Origin: Streptomyces spinoverrucosus
GTDB lineage: Bacteria; Actinomycetota; Actinomycetes; Streptomycetales; Streptomycetaceae
NCBI RefSeq assembly: GCF_015712165.1
Contig: NZ_JADPZX010000001.1
Coordinates: 62,001-126,000, forward strand
Length of the DNA stretch: 64,000 nt
Direction: 5' to 3'
How positions within the stretch are numbered: position 1 is the stretch's first letter; each line of letters opens with the position of its first letter. Below, piece by piece: positions 25,971 to 35,102 of this stretch. The notes below the pieces were generated by a model that was given only the letters and a program-made list of their open reading frames with translations, did not search any database and was not told where the DNA came from. Made by a program: the position numbers and the translations under genes.

Positions 25971-27215
25971 TCAGCGCCACGTTCCCGACAGGCGCCGGGT
26001 GACGACGGCACTGAGCGTGCGCACGCCCCGTGTCGAGCCAGGGTCGATACCCGTGAGCTCGCGGACCCGGCGCAGGCGGTAGTCCAGGGTGCGGGTGTGG
26101 ACGTTGAGCGCGGTCGCCGTGGCGCCGCGGTGCATGTCGTGGCGGTAGTACGCGTCGAGGGTGGCGAGGAGGTCGGGGCCGGCCTCCAGGCGCCGGGCCA
26201 CCGTGCGGAGCCAGTCGTCGACGAACGGCACGTCCGCCACGGCGAGTTCGACGAACACGTCTGCCAGGGTGTGCGGCCGCAGCCGGGCGGACGGCCGGCG
26301 CAGCGGGGCTGCCCGACTGATCCGCCGGGCGCGGTCGAGAGCGTCGGCCAGCTCCGGCAGCGGTGCGGTGGCCGTGCCGACGGCGCAGGGGCGGTCGAGG
26401 GCGCGCGCGAAATCTCGTACGAGATCCGGCAGGTGGTCGGGGATGAGGTCGGGAACAGCGTGCGGCGGTGCACTATCCGCCGCCGCGGCGTCGGAGAACG
26501 GGGGAATCAGGGCGATCAGCTCACCGCTTCCGTCGCCGCCCTCCGGTCCCCACATGACCGGCACCTGGTGGCTCTTCACCAGCGCCGCGATCTCGTTTTC
26601 CAGGAAACGATCGACGGTGGGCCGGTCCGGGAGCCGGAACACCGTCACCGCGCAGTGATCCGGCAGTTCCATGTCGACGGCCGCGGCGAGTTCCACCGAA
26701 ATCGGATCTCCGCTCAGTAATGACCGGGCCAGCAGTGCGACCTGCTCGGTATACGGAATTCGGCGGCGCAGTACGCGCACGAATCCCTGGCGGTAGGCGC
26801 CGATGCCGCGTTCGCCCTGCGGTGCGAACCAGGTCATCATGCGCATGAGTTCGTCGACACCGCCCCCGCGCTGGACCTCGGTCGCCTCGTTGATCTCACG
26901 CAGCATGAGCGCGGTGTGCACGCGCAGCACCCGCTGCCGCGCGTCGAGCGACATCCCGGCACCAGCCCGCAGCTCCCCCATCGACGCGATGTAGCCGAGA
27001 TCGTCTCCGCTCAACTCGCTGTTGTCCGGGGACAGTTCGACGGTACGACGCCGGAACCACATCGAGTATTCCAGCGTCTCGGCCCGCGCCCGGGCGTCCT
27101 TGTCCAGGAACCCGAACTCCGGGATCTCACGTGCGTATGTCTCGACCTCACGGCGGGCGTTGGTCGACGCCTGCCGGGCCAGCTCGGCGAAGAGGCTCCC
27201 CATGAACGCGAGCAT
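25971..27215 (-). CDS. PucR/CdaR-type transcriptional regulator
   Basis: I place the start at the ATG at 27215 (414 residues); the frame is open to 27272 but those codons look non-coding. A middle GGDEF-like/ligand region precedes the C-terminal PucR helix-turn-helix (YYRHDMHRGATATALNVHTR then TLDYRLRRVRELTGIDP, about 365-402). The family takes its name from the Bacillus purine-catabolism activator and often sits beside xanthine-dehydrogenase genes, as here. It is the natural candidate regulator of the downstream operon; this is inference. Confidence 0.88.
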   Translation of the reverse strand: MLAFMGSLFAELARQASTNARREVETYAREIPEFGFLDKDARARAETLEYSMWFRRRTVELSPDNSELSGDDLGYIASMGELRAGAGMSLDARQRVLRVHTALMLREINEATEVQRGGGVDELMRMMTWFAPQGERGIGAYRQGFVRVLRRRIPYTEQVALLARSLLSGDPISVELAAAVDMELPDHCAVTVFRLPDRPTVDRFLENEIAALVKSHQVPVMWGPEGGDGSGELIALIPPFSDAAAADSAPPHAVPDLIPDHLPDLVRDFARALDRPCAVGTATAPLPELADALDRARRISRAAPLRRPSARLRPHTLADVFVELAVADVPFVDDWLRTVARRLEAGPDLLATLDAYYRHDMHRGATATALNVHTRTLDYRLRRVRELTGIDPGSTRGVRTLSAVVTRRLSGTWR

Positions 27216-27534
27216 GGCATTCAGGACGAACGGCCGACAGAGGAGATCCGGACGGCGTTCATCACTCCGCACAAAACGGCGGCAAGTATATCGACAGGGC
27301 TTTTGTCACAGTGCGCAAAATTCCCGGATCGGGGCGTTCTCGTCAACCCTTCTGCTTGTGAAGGAGCTGTGAAACGGCCTTAATGAGAACCGCACACGCG
27401 CCCGCAGGGGGAACATCGCCGGAAACATTCCGGCGCGACTCCGGCATGACTGCGGTAATCAGTGCGGGCGGGAACAGCGGAATTCTCAGCCACGCGCCTC
27501 GAATGGCGCTCGCTCAAACGGGAGGGAAACTCAG

Positions 27535-28410
27535 ATGAAAGCAGGCACGAGAAAGAGAATCATGGCGGCGGTCGCGGTCGTGGTCACGTCGACGGCGCTC
27601 ATGATCGGCACGCCGGGCACCGGCTCGGCCGCCCCTGCCGCCACGCCCAGCCTGCGCGCGTTCGGGATCAGCGGCGACGGCACCCTGATGGCCACCTTCT
27701 GGACCGACCAGCCGCAGGTCCTCGGCTGGGTCAGGGTCATCGCCGGCCTCAGCGGCGACGCGGGCCTGGTCGGCATCGACTTCCGACCGCAGGACGGCCT
27801 GATGTACGGCGTCGGCAACAAGGGCGGCATCTACACGATCAAGACCCCGCCGGCCACCACGGACGTCGTGGTCACCAAGGTGTCCCAGCTCCAGTACGCG
27901 CTGCACGGCACGAACTTCGGCGTCGACTTCAACCCGGCGGCCGACCGCTTGCGCGTGATCAGCGACAACGGCCAGAACCTGCGGCACAACCTCAACGACC
28001 ACAGCACCATCCAGGACCTGAACCTCTCCACTCCGCCGATCGAGGGCACGACGAAGGGTGTCTCGGCCGCCGCCTACACGAACAACGACCTCAACGCGGC
28101 CACCGCGACCACGCTGGTCGACATCAACACGACCACCGATCAGGTCGTTCTCCAGTCCCCGGCGAACAACGGCACGCTCGCCCCGACCGGCAGCCTCGGC
28201 ATCGACGCCGGGATCAACGCCGGCATGGACATCTACAGCACCCTGTCCGGCGGAAAGACGGTCGACAACGCCGCCTTCGCGACCCTCACCCCGTACGGCG
28301 CCGGCACCCCCTCGCTGTACAGCATCAACGTCTTCACCGGCCAGGCGACCTCCATCGGCCAGTTCCCGCTGAACATCACGGACCTGGCCATCTCCCTCAC
28401 CGGATCCTGA
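27535..28410 (+). CDS. Secreted DUF4394 protein
   Basis: The protein has 291 residues. A Sec-type signal is clear: KAGTRKR, a hydrophobic run to about residue 28, then GSAAPA. The rest is a beta-rich domain with the DUF4394 repeats (GLVGIDFRPQDGLMYGVGN, FGVDFNPAADRLRVISDNGQ, GIDAGINAGMDIYS). These proteins are predicted propeller-like and of unknown function. A ribosome site (GGAGGGA) precedes the ATG. It is divergent from the pucR-like gene across about 320 bp without another gene, and is followed by a strong hairpin. Confidence 0.9.
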   Translation: MKAGTRKRIMAAVAVVVTSTALMIGTPGTGSAAPAATPSLRAFGISGDGTLMATFWTDQPQVLGWVRVIAGLSGDAGLVGIDFRPQDGLMYGVGNKGGIYTIKTPPATTDVVVTKVSQLQYALHGTNFGVDFNPAADRLRVISDNGQNLRHNLNDHSTIQDLNLSTPPIEGTTKGVSAAAYTNNDLNAATATTLVDINTTTDQVVLQSPANNGTLAPTGSLGIDAGINAGMDIYSTLSGGKTVDNAAFATLTPYGAGTPSLYSINVFTGQATSIGQFPLNITDLAISLTGS

Positions 28411-28431
28411 TCCCCAGCCGTCGACCGACCC

Positions 28432-28465
28432 TCGCCGCGGCCCGGTCACCACCGGACCGCGGCGA
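28432..28465. terminator. Terminator hairpin after the DUF4394 gene
   Basis: The 15-base arms (28432-28446 and 28451-28465) pair at 14 positions plus one G-U, with loop CACC. It lies 22 bp after the stop. The following 265 bp (28466-28730) show no credible gene. Confidence 0.7.
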
Positions 28466-28730
28466 ACCGGCGCCACCGTCGTGGTGCGGCGCGTCCACCA
28501 CAGCCGCGCGTTGGAGTGCCGCATCCGGGACTGGGCGCTCGCGTCACGTTGCCGATGCGGTGCTGCCGGGAGCGGTGCCGACGGGACTGCCCGGAGGTGT
28601 GGCGGCGGATCCCGGCCTCCCGGAGCCGCTACGGACGCTGCGCCGGACCAAAGCCCGCCGCCGAGCAGGCCGCCACACCCCGCCCCGCGATCGAGCGCCG
28701 TCGGGCGACCCACTCTGACGGGCCGGTGCC

Positions 28731-29564
28731 TCAACGGAAGACGTCGGCATTCTCCGCAGCCCACTGCCGGAACGGTCTGGCCGGGGAGCCGGTGACCCGT
28801 GAAACCGTCTCGCGCACCGCCAGCAGCTCGTCATTGACGTCTCCGCCCGTGACGTCGAGCACCGCGTCCGCGGCCTCGTCCCCGAAGACCGCGGCCATCT
28901 GAGCGTGGGCCTCCTGCCGGCTGATCTCGACGAAGGGCACATCCCGCCCGAGTGCTGCCGCGATGGCCTCGACCTGCTGTCGGGCCGTCATCGGCTCTGG
29001 ACCGGTCAGGGCATACGTCCGCCCCTGGTGGCCGGGCTCGGTCAGCGCCACCCGCGCCACCGACGCGATGTCCGCAGGGTGGATCGTGGGCAGCCCGGTG
29101 TCCGCATACGGCGCACGGACCGCCTCACGGGCGCGGATCGACGCCGCCCACATCACAGTGTTCGAGGCGAACTGCGTCGGCCGCAGGATCGTCCAGGCCA
29201 TGCCGCTTTCCTTGAGCAGCCGCTCGACAGCCAGGTTCTCGCCGGCGGGGCCCAGGTGCGGGTGGGTCTGGACGGTAATGGACGACACCAGCACAACGTG
29301 CTCCACACCCGCCGACCGGGCGGCTTCGAGGATGTCGGCATCGGGCCCCAGCCGCGACACGAGGAACAGTGAGCGCACCCCCTCCAGAGCGGGCTTCAAT
29401 GACTCCGGCTCGGCGAAGTCACCCTCAACGACCTCGACCCCCTCGGGGAACGTGGCCCGTGTGGCGTCACGGGTGAGCGCTCTCAACGGCCCCGCAACAC
29501 CCGCGTGCACCTCTCTCAGCAGTGCACTTCCTATGTTTCCGGTGGCTCCGGTCACAAGGATCAC
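28731..29564 (-). CDS. NmrA-like NAD(P)-binding protein
   Basis: The protein has 277 residues. It opens with MILVTGATGNIG, the NAD(P) motif, and has VVLVSSITV and WTILRPTQFASN in the usual NmrA/atypical-SDR positions. The classical catalytic Tyr-Lys pair is absent. Members act as redox-sensing regulators or as quinone/ketone reductases (for example the QorB group). The gene stands alone between a terminator region and a decayed monooxygenase. Specific role unknown. Confidence 0.88.
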   Translation of the reverse strand: MILVTGATGNIGSALLREVHAGVAGPLRALTRDATRATFPEGVEVVEGDFAEPESLKPALEGVRSLFLVSRLGPDADILEAARSAGVEHVVLVSSITVQTHPHLGPAGENLAVERLLKESGMAWTILRPTQFASNTVMWAASIRAREAVRAPYADTGLPTIHPADIASVARVALTEPGHQGRTYALTGPEPMTARQQVEAIAAALGRDVPFVEISRQEAHAQMAAVFGDEAADAVLDVTGGDVNDELLAVRETVSRVTGSPARPFRQWAAENADVFR

Positions 29565-29653
29565 GAGCGCGTTCTCCTGCCGTCAGATGATCAACTCAAG
29601 GAGACGCTAGAAGCTCAATCGCACTTCAGGTCAACCCGTCCGGGTACCTGGAG

Positions 29654-29920
29654 TCACCCCATGGGCGCGAAGTCGAGCAGGGTGAGGGCCGAATGGGCCG
29701 GTCGTCCCTCCGTGGAGGGCATCGTGCTGAGATTGCGCAGCATGTCGTTGCGCCGCCGCAGGGCCCGAGCCGTGGTGGGGAAGAGGGTGGCGCCGCCCTC
29801 GCCGATCTGCCGCTGGTTCATGGTCACAAACTCACGGGTGCTGTGTTCGTAGGCGGCGAAGCCCGCGGCGGCGTCCCGGTCGGCCAGGGAACCGGCGAGC
29901 ATGTACTGAAGATCGGCCGC
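29654..29920 (-). pseudogene. C-terminal fragment of an FAD-dependent monooxygenase
   Basis: About 85 residues read like the C-terminal helix region of PheA/TfdB-type flavin monooxygenases: MLAGSLADRDAAAGFAAYEH, then TREFVTMNQRQIGEGG and PTTARALRRRNDMLRNL. Nothing before about 29920 continues the family (no GDAA FAD motif in any frame). The codons upstream to 30139 are open but unrelated, and the stretch 29921-30265 holds no gene I can support. Confidence 0.55.
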
Positions 29921-30265
29921 GCGGGGAGGCCGACGCCTCCCCGACTCGTTACGGGCTGGTTGGTTCCTGGCGCTCCACAGCCCGCAGCCGATCTCGCCGC
30001 CCTCCTGAGCTTCGCCAGCCACCGCAACCACTGACCCGCCGTGCGCGCGAAGGCGTGGCCTCAGGCGGAAGTCCACCATCGCGACTACCTGATGGTGATC
30101 TCGGGTGGCGAGGTCGCCTGCCGCCGCGCGGACGGGCACCGTTGCAGGCAGGTCGATTCCCGCGCCCTGCCTCGCCCATCGGCGGGCGGGCGCGGGCCCG
30201 ACCAGGTGACGCCGGAGGGCGGGCTCCCCCTCAGACCTGGCGAAGGCTCAGCGTCAGCACCAGGC

Positions 30266-31000
30266 TCAGCCCGCTTCCGGGCGCTGTGCGACAAAAACGA
30301 ACTCCCGGCCCGGCCGGTCAGGAGCGTCACGCACACCGTCGACCACATACCCCTGCGCGAGCAGCTGCGACTCGACCTCGTTGCGCTCACGGAAGCGCAA
30401 CGTCGAATCCGACGTCAGCACTTGCCCGTCCGCAGCGAAGACATAGGTCCAACGGAACGTCACCAGCGGCCAACTTACGTCGGTCACCTCGACCCAGCTC
30501 TCGACGGCGCCAACACCCGGGATCTCCTTCACGCGGTACGAATCCTTCCGGTTCCACTCCTCCCAGGCTCGCCTGGCCGGATCCCGCGTCTCGAACACAA
30601 GGCGCCCGCCTGGTCGGAGTGATTCGTACGCCCTCCGCAGAGTCTCCTGCCAGATTTTCGGATCCACGATGGCCTGAGCGACGTTCGCCGTCATGGTCGC
30701 CAGATCGACCCGCAGCGGCGGGAGTGCCGACACGTCACCGCAGATCCACCGCACCCGTTCACTGCCCGGCTTGCCCTCGGCTACTTCAATCGACGCCTCG
30801 GCGGGGTCGACCCCGACAACCTCGATCCCGCGATCAGCCAAGAGAAGGGCGAACACCCCTGTCCCACAGCCGATGTCCAGCACTCGACGTGCTCCGAACT
30901 CTTCCGCCATGCGCACGTACGCATCGAGATCGCTGCGATCAGGATCGAGCGGGTCATAGATCGCGGCGAGCCGTGGATGCCCGAAGCACTCGTCAGCCAT
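30266..31000 (-). CDS. Class I SAM-dependent methyltransferase
   Basis: The ATG at 31000 (MADECFGHP) gives 244 residues. Motif I is VLDIGCGTGVFALLLA (about 40-55), followed by VVGVDPAEASIEVA (motif post I) and LRPGGRLVFETRDP (motif III region). This layout is common to small-molecule methyltransferases. The substrate cannot be read from the sequence. It ends 735 bp later with no partner in the same orientation close by, apart from the upstream ankyrin gene. Confidence 0.9.
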   Translation of the reverse strand: MADECFGHPRLAAIYDPLDPDRSDLDAYVRMAEEFGARRVLDIGCGTGVFALLLADRGIEVVGVDPAEASIEVAEGKPGSERVRWICGDVSALPPLRVDLATMTANVAQAIVDPKIWQETLRRAYESLRPGGRLVFETRDPARRAWEEWNRKDSYRVKEIPGVGAVESWVEVTDVSWPLVTFRWTYVFAADGQVLTSDSTLRFRERNEVESQLLAQGYVVDGVRDAPDRPGREFVFVAQRPEAG

Positions 31001-31055
31001 GCAGTCGAGGGTATGCGGCACCAACTCCGCTCCTCCACGCGTTGGCCTTCCATTG

Positions 31056-31499
31056 CTACGACGTCGAACTGGGCCCCCGGGTGGCTTTTGCTCCTGCTGT
31101 GATGAGGAGTTCCGCGGTCTCAGGGTGGGGGCCGTTGTTCGCCCAGTCCAACGGTGACCAGCCCGTTCCGTAATCTTCACGAAGGTTCGGGTCGGCTCCG
31201 TGCGTCAACAGTTCCCGCACTGTCTCGGTGTGTCCCCAGCAAGCGGCTGCGCACAACGGGGTGCCTTCCGAGCCGACTCCCTTGCTCTCAGTATCGGGAG
31301 AGGCACCCGCCTTCATGAGCAAGCGTGCAACCTCGGCTTCTCCCTGCACACACGCCAGATATAGAGGGGTGGTGCCGTCGCTGTTCCCTCGCTCTGGGTT
31401 CGCTCCCACCCGCAGAAGCGCCTTCACGCGTGCGGGGTCGGCTGCCAGAATTGCCTCGAAGAGATGACGGGAGAGCTTCTTTTGCCGTCGGTGTTTCAT
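31056..31499 (-). CDS. Ankyrin-repeat protein
   Basis: The ATG at 31499 (MKHRRQKKL) gives 147 residues. Three to four ankyrin repeats are visible: HLFEAILAADPARVKALL, GTTPLYLACVQGEAEVARLL, GTPLCAAACWGHTETVRELL and WSPLDWANNGPHPETAELL. Such small proteins mediate protein contacts; no partner is evident. It precedes the methyltransferase gene by 55 bp in the same orientation and could share its transcript. Confidence 0.88.
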   Translation of the reverse strand: MKHRRQKKLSRHLFEAILAADPARVKALLRVGANPERGNSDGTTPLYLACVQGEAEVARLLMKAGASPDTESKGVGSEGTPLCAAACWGHTETVRELLTHGADPNLREDYGTGWSPLDWANNGPHPETAELLITAGAKATRGPSSTS

Positions 31500-31538
31500 G
31501 GTCCGCGAGGCTAGCGACGGTGGACGCGATGCATCCAC

Positions 31539-31760
31539 TCATATCCAGTCGTTGAGGACTGCGACCAGCACGGTCGCCTCGTAGCGGACGGCGAGCTTGT
31601 CAGATCTCGTGACACGGCCCGGTGGCACTTGGGGCGGTTGATCCCGCACTCGACGGCATGCCGCCAGGCCCGAAGAATCGGCGTCCGCGCCGAGGACGAA
31701 CAGCACCGCGCCTGGGGCCGAGCCGTCTCCGAGCCGCATCCGTCCGGCACGGGCGTCAAG
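31539..31760 (-). pseudogene. C-terminal remnant of an IS5-group transposase
   Basis: Two overlapping frames together give the usual end of this transposase type: ACRRAVECGIN-like sequence (frame around 31640), then TRSDKLAVRYEATVLVAVLN in the other frame, ending at 31539. A frameshift separates them, and the N-terminal catalytic part is absent. Confidence 0.65.
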
Positions 31761-31800
31761 CCTCTCCGGTCGCCGTTCTGACGTGCGCAGCCAGGTGCTC

Positions 31801-33099
31801 CTACTCCGATTCCGGTCGCGGGCGCCACGTGCCGTCGAGCGGAACGCCGGCGGCCGCAGCGATCCGGTTGCGGGACTCGAGCAGGCGGGTCCGCAGCGCC
31901 GGCAAGTCCACGTCCACCAGTGCGCCGTCGCGTTTGACGACGCGGCCGGCGACGAGGACGGTGTCCACCAGGCCGGGATGGCCGGCGCTGACGATGGTGC
32001 CGGCCGGGTCGGTGACCGGGAACACGGTCAGGTCGTCGGTGCGCAGGAGGATGACGTCGGCGTCCTTACCGGGCGTGATGCTGCCCGTTCGGGCGTCGAG
32101 TCCGCACGACTGGGCGGCATCGACGGTGGCGAACTCCAGCAGGTCCCGGGAGCGCAGGCCGCCGTCCAGGCCGCGCTGCGCGGCGAAGGCCGTACGCATC
32201 GTGGAGAACATGTCGCCGCCGACCGACGGGACGTCGTCGATGGACAGCGTCGGGCGCAGGCCGGCGGCCAACACCCGGCCGGTCATCGGCGATCCGAACC
32301 CCATCTTCAACTCGACGTCCGGGCTGATCGACACCGAACTGCCCGCGTCGGCGAGCATCCGCAGCTCTTCGTCGCTGATCCCGTTGGCGTGCACGAACGT
32401 GGTGGTGACCCGCAGCAGACCGTGCTCGCGCAGATCGGCGACCGGGCGCTGCGTCCCGTCGGAGGCGATGTGCAGGCTGGTGCGCAGGCCGAGTTCGGCC
32501 GCCAGCTTCAGCTCCCGGGCGACGGTGTCCATGCCGGTGTCGTCGGCTCCGCGCAGGCCGAACGCCATGGTGACCAGGCCGTCCCCGGCCAGCTCGGAGC
32601 GGACACGGCGGATGTCGGCGTCGACGGGGTCGGGGGTGCCCCACCCGGCGCCGAGGCAGAAGATCGACCGTCCCGGCGCGTCCCGCAGCGCGGCGATGGC
32701 TGCGTCCTCGTGCTCGGGGCCCTGCGCGACGTGGTACCAGTCCAGCATCGTGGTCACGCCAGTGTGCAGGGCCTCCAGGCGGCCGAGCAGGGTGCCCGCG
32801 TAGACGTCCTCGGGCTGGTAGTGGGGTTTGACGGTGCCGTGCATGGCCACCGCCCACTCGGGGAACGTCCAGTCCGCGCCGACGCCTCGGAACGCGGTCT
32901 GCCAGGTGTGGCGGTGGTTGTCGACGAAGCCGGGCATGACGATCCGGTCGGTCGCGTCGATCACCTCGGCGTCCGGCGCGTCGATGCGCTCGGCCACCTC
33001 GACGATCACGCCGTCCTCGATCAGCACGTCACCGCGGGGGAGATCGCCGACAGCCGGGTCCATGGTGACCACGGTGCCGCCAGTGAGCAGCGTCTTCAT
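31801..33099 (-). CDS. Amidohydrolase (TRZ/ATZ, cytosine-deaminase-like)
   Basis: The ATG at 33099 with AAGGAG gives 432 residues. Metal-binding signatures of the superfamily are present: VMPGFVDNHRHTWQ (HxH), HIASDG, FVHANGISDEEL, and the catalytic Asp in SIDDVPSVGGDMF, with the composite beta-sandwich at both ends (TGGTVVTMDP; GKDADVILL). Members deaminate or dechlorinate N-heterocycles such as 8-oxoguanine, melamine or triazines. The upstream neighbour is the trans-sulfuration gene, 0.67 kb away. Confidence 0.92.
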   Translation of the reverse strand: MKTLLTGGTVVTMDPAVGDLPRGDVLIEDGVIVEVAERIDAPDAEVIDATDRIVMPGFVDNHRHTWQTAFRGVGADWTFPEWAVAMHGTVKPHYQPEDVYAGTLLGRLEALHTGVTTMLDWYHVAQGPEHEDAAIAALRDAPGRSIFCLGAGWGTPDPVDADIRRVRSELAGDGLVTMAFGLRGADDTGMDTVARELKLAAELGLRTSLHIASDGTQRPVADLREHGLLRVTTTFVHANGISDEELRMLADAGSSVSISPDVELKMGFGSPMTGRVLAAGLRPTLSIDDVPSVGGDMFSTMRTAFAAQRGLDGGLRSRDLLEFATVDAAQSCGLDARTGSITPGKDADVILLRTDDLTVFPVTDPAGTIVSAGHPGLVDTVLVAGRVVKRDGALVDVDLPALRTRLLESRNRIAAAAGVPLDGTWRPRPESE

Positions 33100-33555
33100 G
33101 GGATGAACTCCTTCACATGCGCTTTCGGATTGTTCGAGATCATGTTGTGGTGGCCGCCGCGGCTCTGCTGGCGAACGACGCGGTTCTTCTCGCGGCCGCG
33201 CAGACCAGCCGCGGGCGCTCAGGGCCTTCTGCCGCAGGCGGCCGATGAGGGAGAGCGCCATCGCCAGGCCGCCGGTGAAGTACAGCTGCACGCGGGTGCC
33301 GGGCCGGCGCGCCATGAGGCCAGGATCGCCAGGACTGCGGCCGGCGGAATCCAGTCCGGCCGGCGCAATCCAGGTCGGGGCCGGGAAAGCCGACATCTTC
33401 ACGACCAGCTTCTCGGGCGCCCCCGCTCCAGCCGCCGGCGCATCCGCAGCCGGGCGGCGGCGATGGAGCCCCCACCTCGAGCACGGCCGAACCGACCATG
33501 TTGAGCAGCCAGACGAAGACGTCTCGGCAGGCGTGCAACGGCGTCGCCGCTGCGG
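33100..33555. other. Intergenic region without a supportable gene
   Basis: Frames on both strands are open but none has a recognisable protein. A minus-strand stretch near 33500 (HACRDVFVWLLNMVGSAVLE) and one near 33290 (VQLYFTGGLAMALSLIGRL) read like pieces of real proteins in different frames, so decayed coding sequence is likely. Confidence 0.4.
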
Positions 33556-33785
33556 CGCGAACGGTCGCTCAGGTGGTCGCGGCTTCGGCGCAAACCGTGG
33601 CTCGGTGGTCGCGGCCTCGGCGCAAACCGTCACTCAGGTGGCCGCGGCCTCGGCGCAAACCGTGGCTCAGGTGGCCGCGGCCTCGGCGTAAACCGTCACT
33701 CAGGTGGTCGCGGCCTCGGCGCAAACCGTCACTCAGGTGGCCGCGGCCTCGGCGCGAACCATCGCTCAGGTGGCCGCGGCCTCGG
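33556..33785. repeat. Seven tandem copies of a 33-bp repeat
   Basis: Units start at 33556, 33589, 33621, 33654, 33687, 33720 and 33753. Copy 2 is 32 bp. The core GGTGGCCGCGGCCTCGG contains the palindrome GGCCGCGGCC. The last copy supplies the final codons and the stop of the minus-strand trans-sulfuration gene, so the array extends downstream of that gene. Confidence 0.9.
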
Positions 33786-34950
33786 CGAGCACCGCGTCGG
33801 CCGCGGCGAGCGCGTCGGCGACCAGGTCGGCCGTGTCCTCCGTGCCCGCGGCCAGCCGGACCAGGCCCAGCGGAACCGACTCCGCGAGCTGTTCCTCGCT
33901 GAGCATCCCGCGCCACATGGACGCCGGATGCACGGCCAGCGATTCCACGCCGCCGAGGCTGGCCGACCGGCGGGGGTAGCGGAGCCGACCGAGGAAGGCG
34001 TCGGCCATCCCAAAACCACCGGCGAACTCGATGCCGAGCACCCCGCCGAAGCCGCTCATCTGGTCGGCGGCCAGCGTGTGCTGCGGGTGGGTCGCCAGAC
34101 CGGGATAGTGCACCTTCGCCACTGCTGGATGCTCGTTCAGCGCCTCCGCGAGCGCCAGGCCGTTGGCGTTGTGCCGCGGCACCCGCAGCGGCAGGGTGCG
34201 CATGCCGCGCAGCAGCAGCCACGCGTCGATCGGGCCGAGCGTGGCACCGGTGAGCAGGCCGACGTCCCAGACGCGGTCCAGGATCTCCGCCGACCCGGCC
34301 AGCACTCCGGCGGAGACGTCCGAATGGCCGTTGAGGTACTTCGTCGCACTGTGCCAGACCAGATCGATGCCGAAGTCCGCCGGTCGCTGGTTCAGCGGAG
34401 TGGCGAAGGTGTTGTCCGCCATGGTCAGCACGTTGTGCGCGCGGGCCAGATCCGCTACGGCGCGCAGGTCGGTGATCTGCAGCAGCGGATTGCTCGGGGA
34501 TTCCACCAGGATCAGGCGGGTCTGCGGGGTCAGTGCCTTCGCGAACGCCTCCGGGTCGGTCTGGTCCACCAGGGTGGTCGACACGCCGAGGCGCGGCAGC
34601 AGGTTGAGCAGCACCGACGCCGTGCCCCCGTAGGTGGACTTCTGCCCGATGACGTGGTCTCCCGCGGACACCAGGGCCAGCACGGCGGTGGTGACCGCGG
34701 CCATCCCGGACGCGGTGACCATGGCCGCCTCGGTGTTCTCCAGTTCGGCGACGACGGCGGCGACCTGTGCGTGGTTCGGGTTGCCGAAGCGGGTGTAGAA
34801 GTCCTTGCCCCGCGGGTCGACGGCGACCTGCGCGAACGTCTCCGCATCCTCGGCCGAGAACGTCGCCGTCTGGTAGATGGGCGGTGCCACGGCACGGCTG
34901 GGATGGACGTCGCGATCGGCGTGAACGGTGATGGTGCTCTTGCCCGGCAT
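33766..34950 (-). CDS. PLP-dependent trans-sulfuration enzyme (cystathionine gamma-synthase / methionine gamma-lyase type)
   Basis: The protein has 394 residues. Typical motifs: YTRFGNPN (about 53-60), YGGTASVLLNLLPRLGV with the PLP-stacking Tyr, DNTFATPLNQRP, and the Schiff-base Lys in SATKYLNGHSD (about 208). C-terminal residues SLGGVESLAVHPASMW are well conserved. It breaks or forms the C-gamma-S bond of Met, homocysteine or cystathionine. Divergent from an Lrp-type gene, which suggests amino-acid-responsive control. Its last six codons (AEAAAT) lie in the 33-bp repeat array. Confidence 0.93.
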   Translation of the reverse strand: MPGKSTITVHADRDVHPSRAVAPPIYQTATFSAEDAETFAQVAVDPRGKDFYTRFGNPNHAQVAAVVAELENTEAAMVTASGMAAVTTAVLALVSAGDHVIGQKSTYGGTASVLLNLLPRLGVSTTLVDQTDPEAFAKALTPQTRLILVESPSNPLLQITDLRAVADLARAHNVLTMADNTFATPLNQRPADFGIDLVWHSATKYLNGHSDVSAGVLAGSAEILDRVWDVGLLTGATLGPIDAWLLLRGMRTLPLRVPRHNANGLALAEALNEHPAVAKVHYPGLATHPQHTLAADQMSGFGGVLGIEFAGGFGMADAFLGRLRYPRRSASLGGVESLAVHPASMWRGMLSEEQLAESVPLGLVRLAAGTEDTADLVADALAAADAVLAEAAAT

Positions 34951-35034
34951 GGCTGCCCTTCCGTGGACCGTAAATGTGACTCCTTGAAGCGTGGTCGATC
35001 GGCACTCTGATGTGACCGGATCTCGGCAACTTTG

Positions 35035-35099
35035 GCAGCAAATTGCGCTCAGAGCAGGCGCACGATTGTGATAGGCGGGCTACCGGCGCAATAATCTGC
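35035..35099. promoter_or_regulatory. Inverted repeat in the Lrp / trans-sulfuration divergent promoter
   Basis: GCAGCAAATTGCGC (35035-35048) and GCGCAATAATCTGC (35086-35099) are inverted and agree at 11 of 14 positions. Spacing between centres is 51 bp, about five helical turns, as expected for an Lrp oligomer. The right arm lies just before the lrp start. Confidence 0.5.
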
Positions 35100-35102
35100 C
35101 TC

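Noticed and set aside
33556..33785. 33-bp repeats as a CRISPR array
   Set aside because: The units are contiguous without spacers and no cas gene is present; it is a plain tandem repeat.
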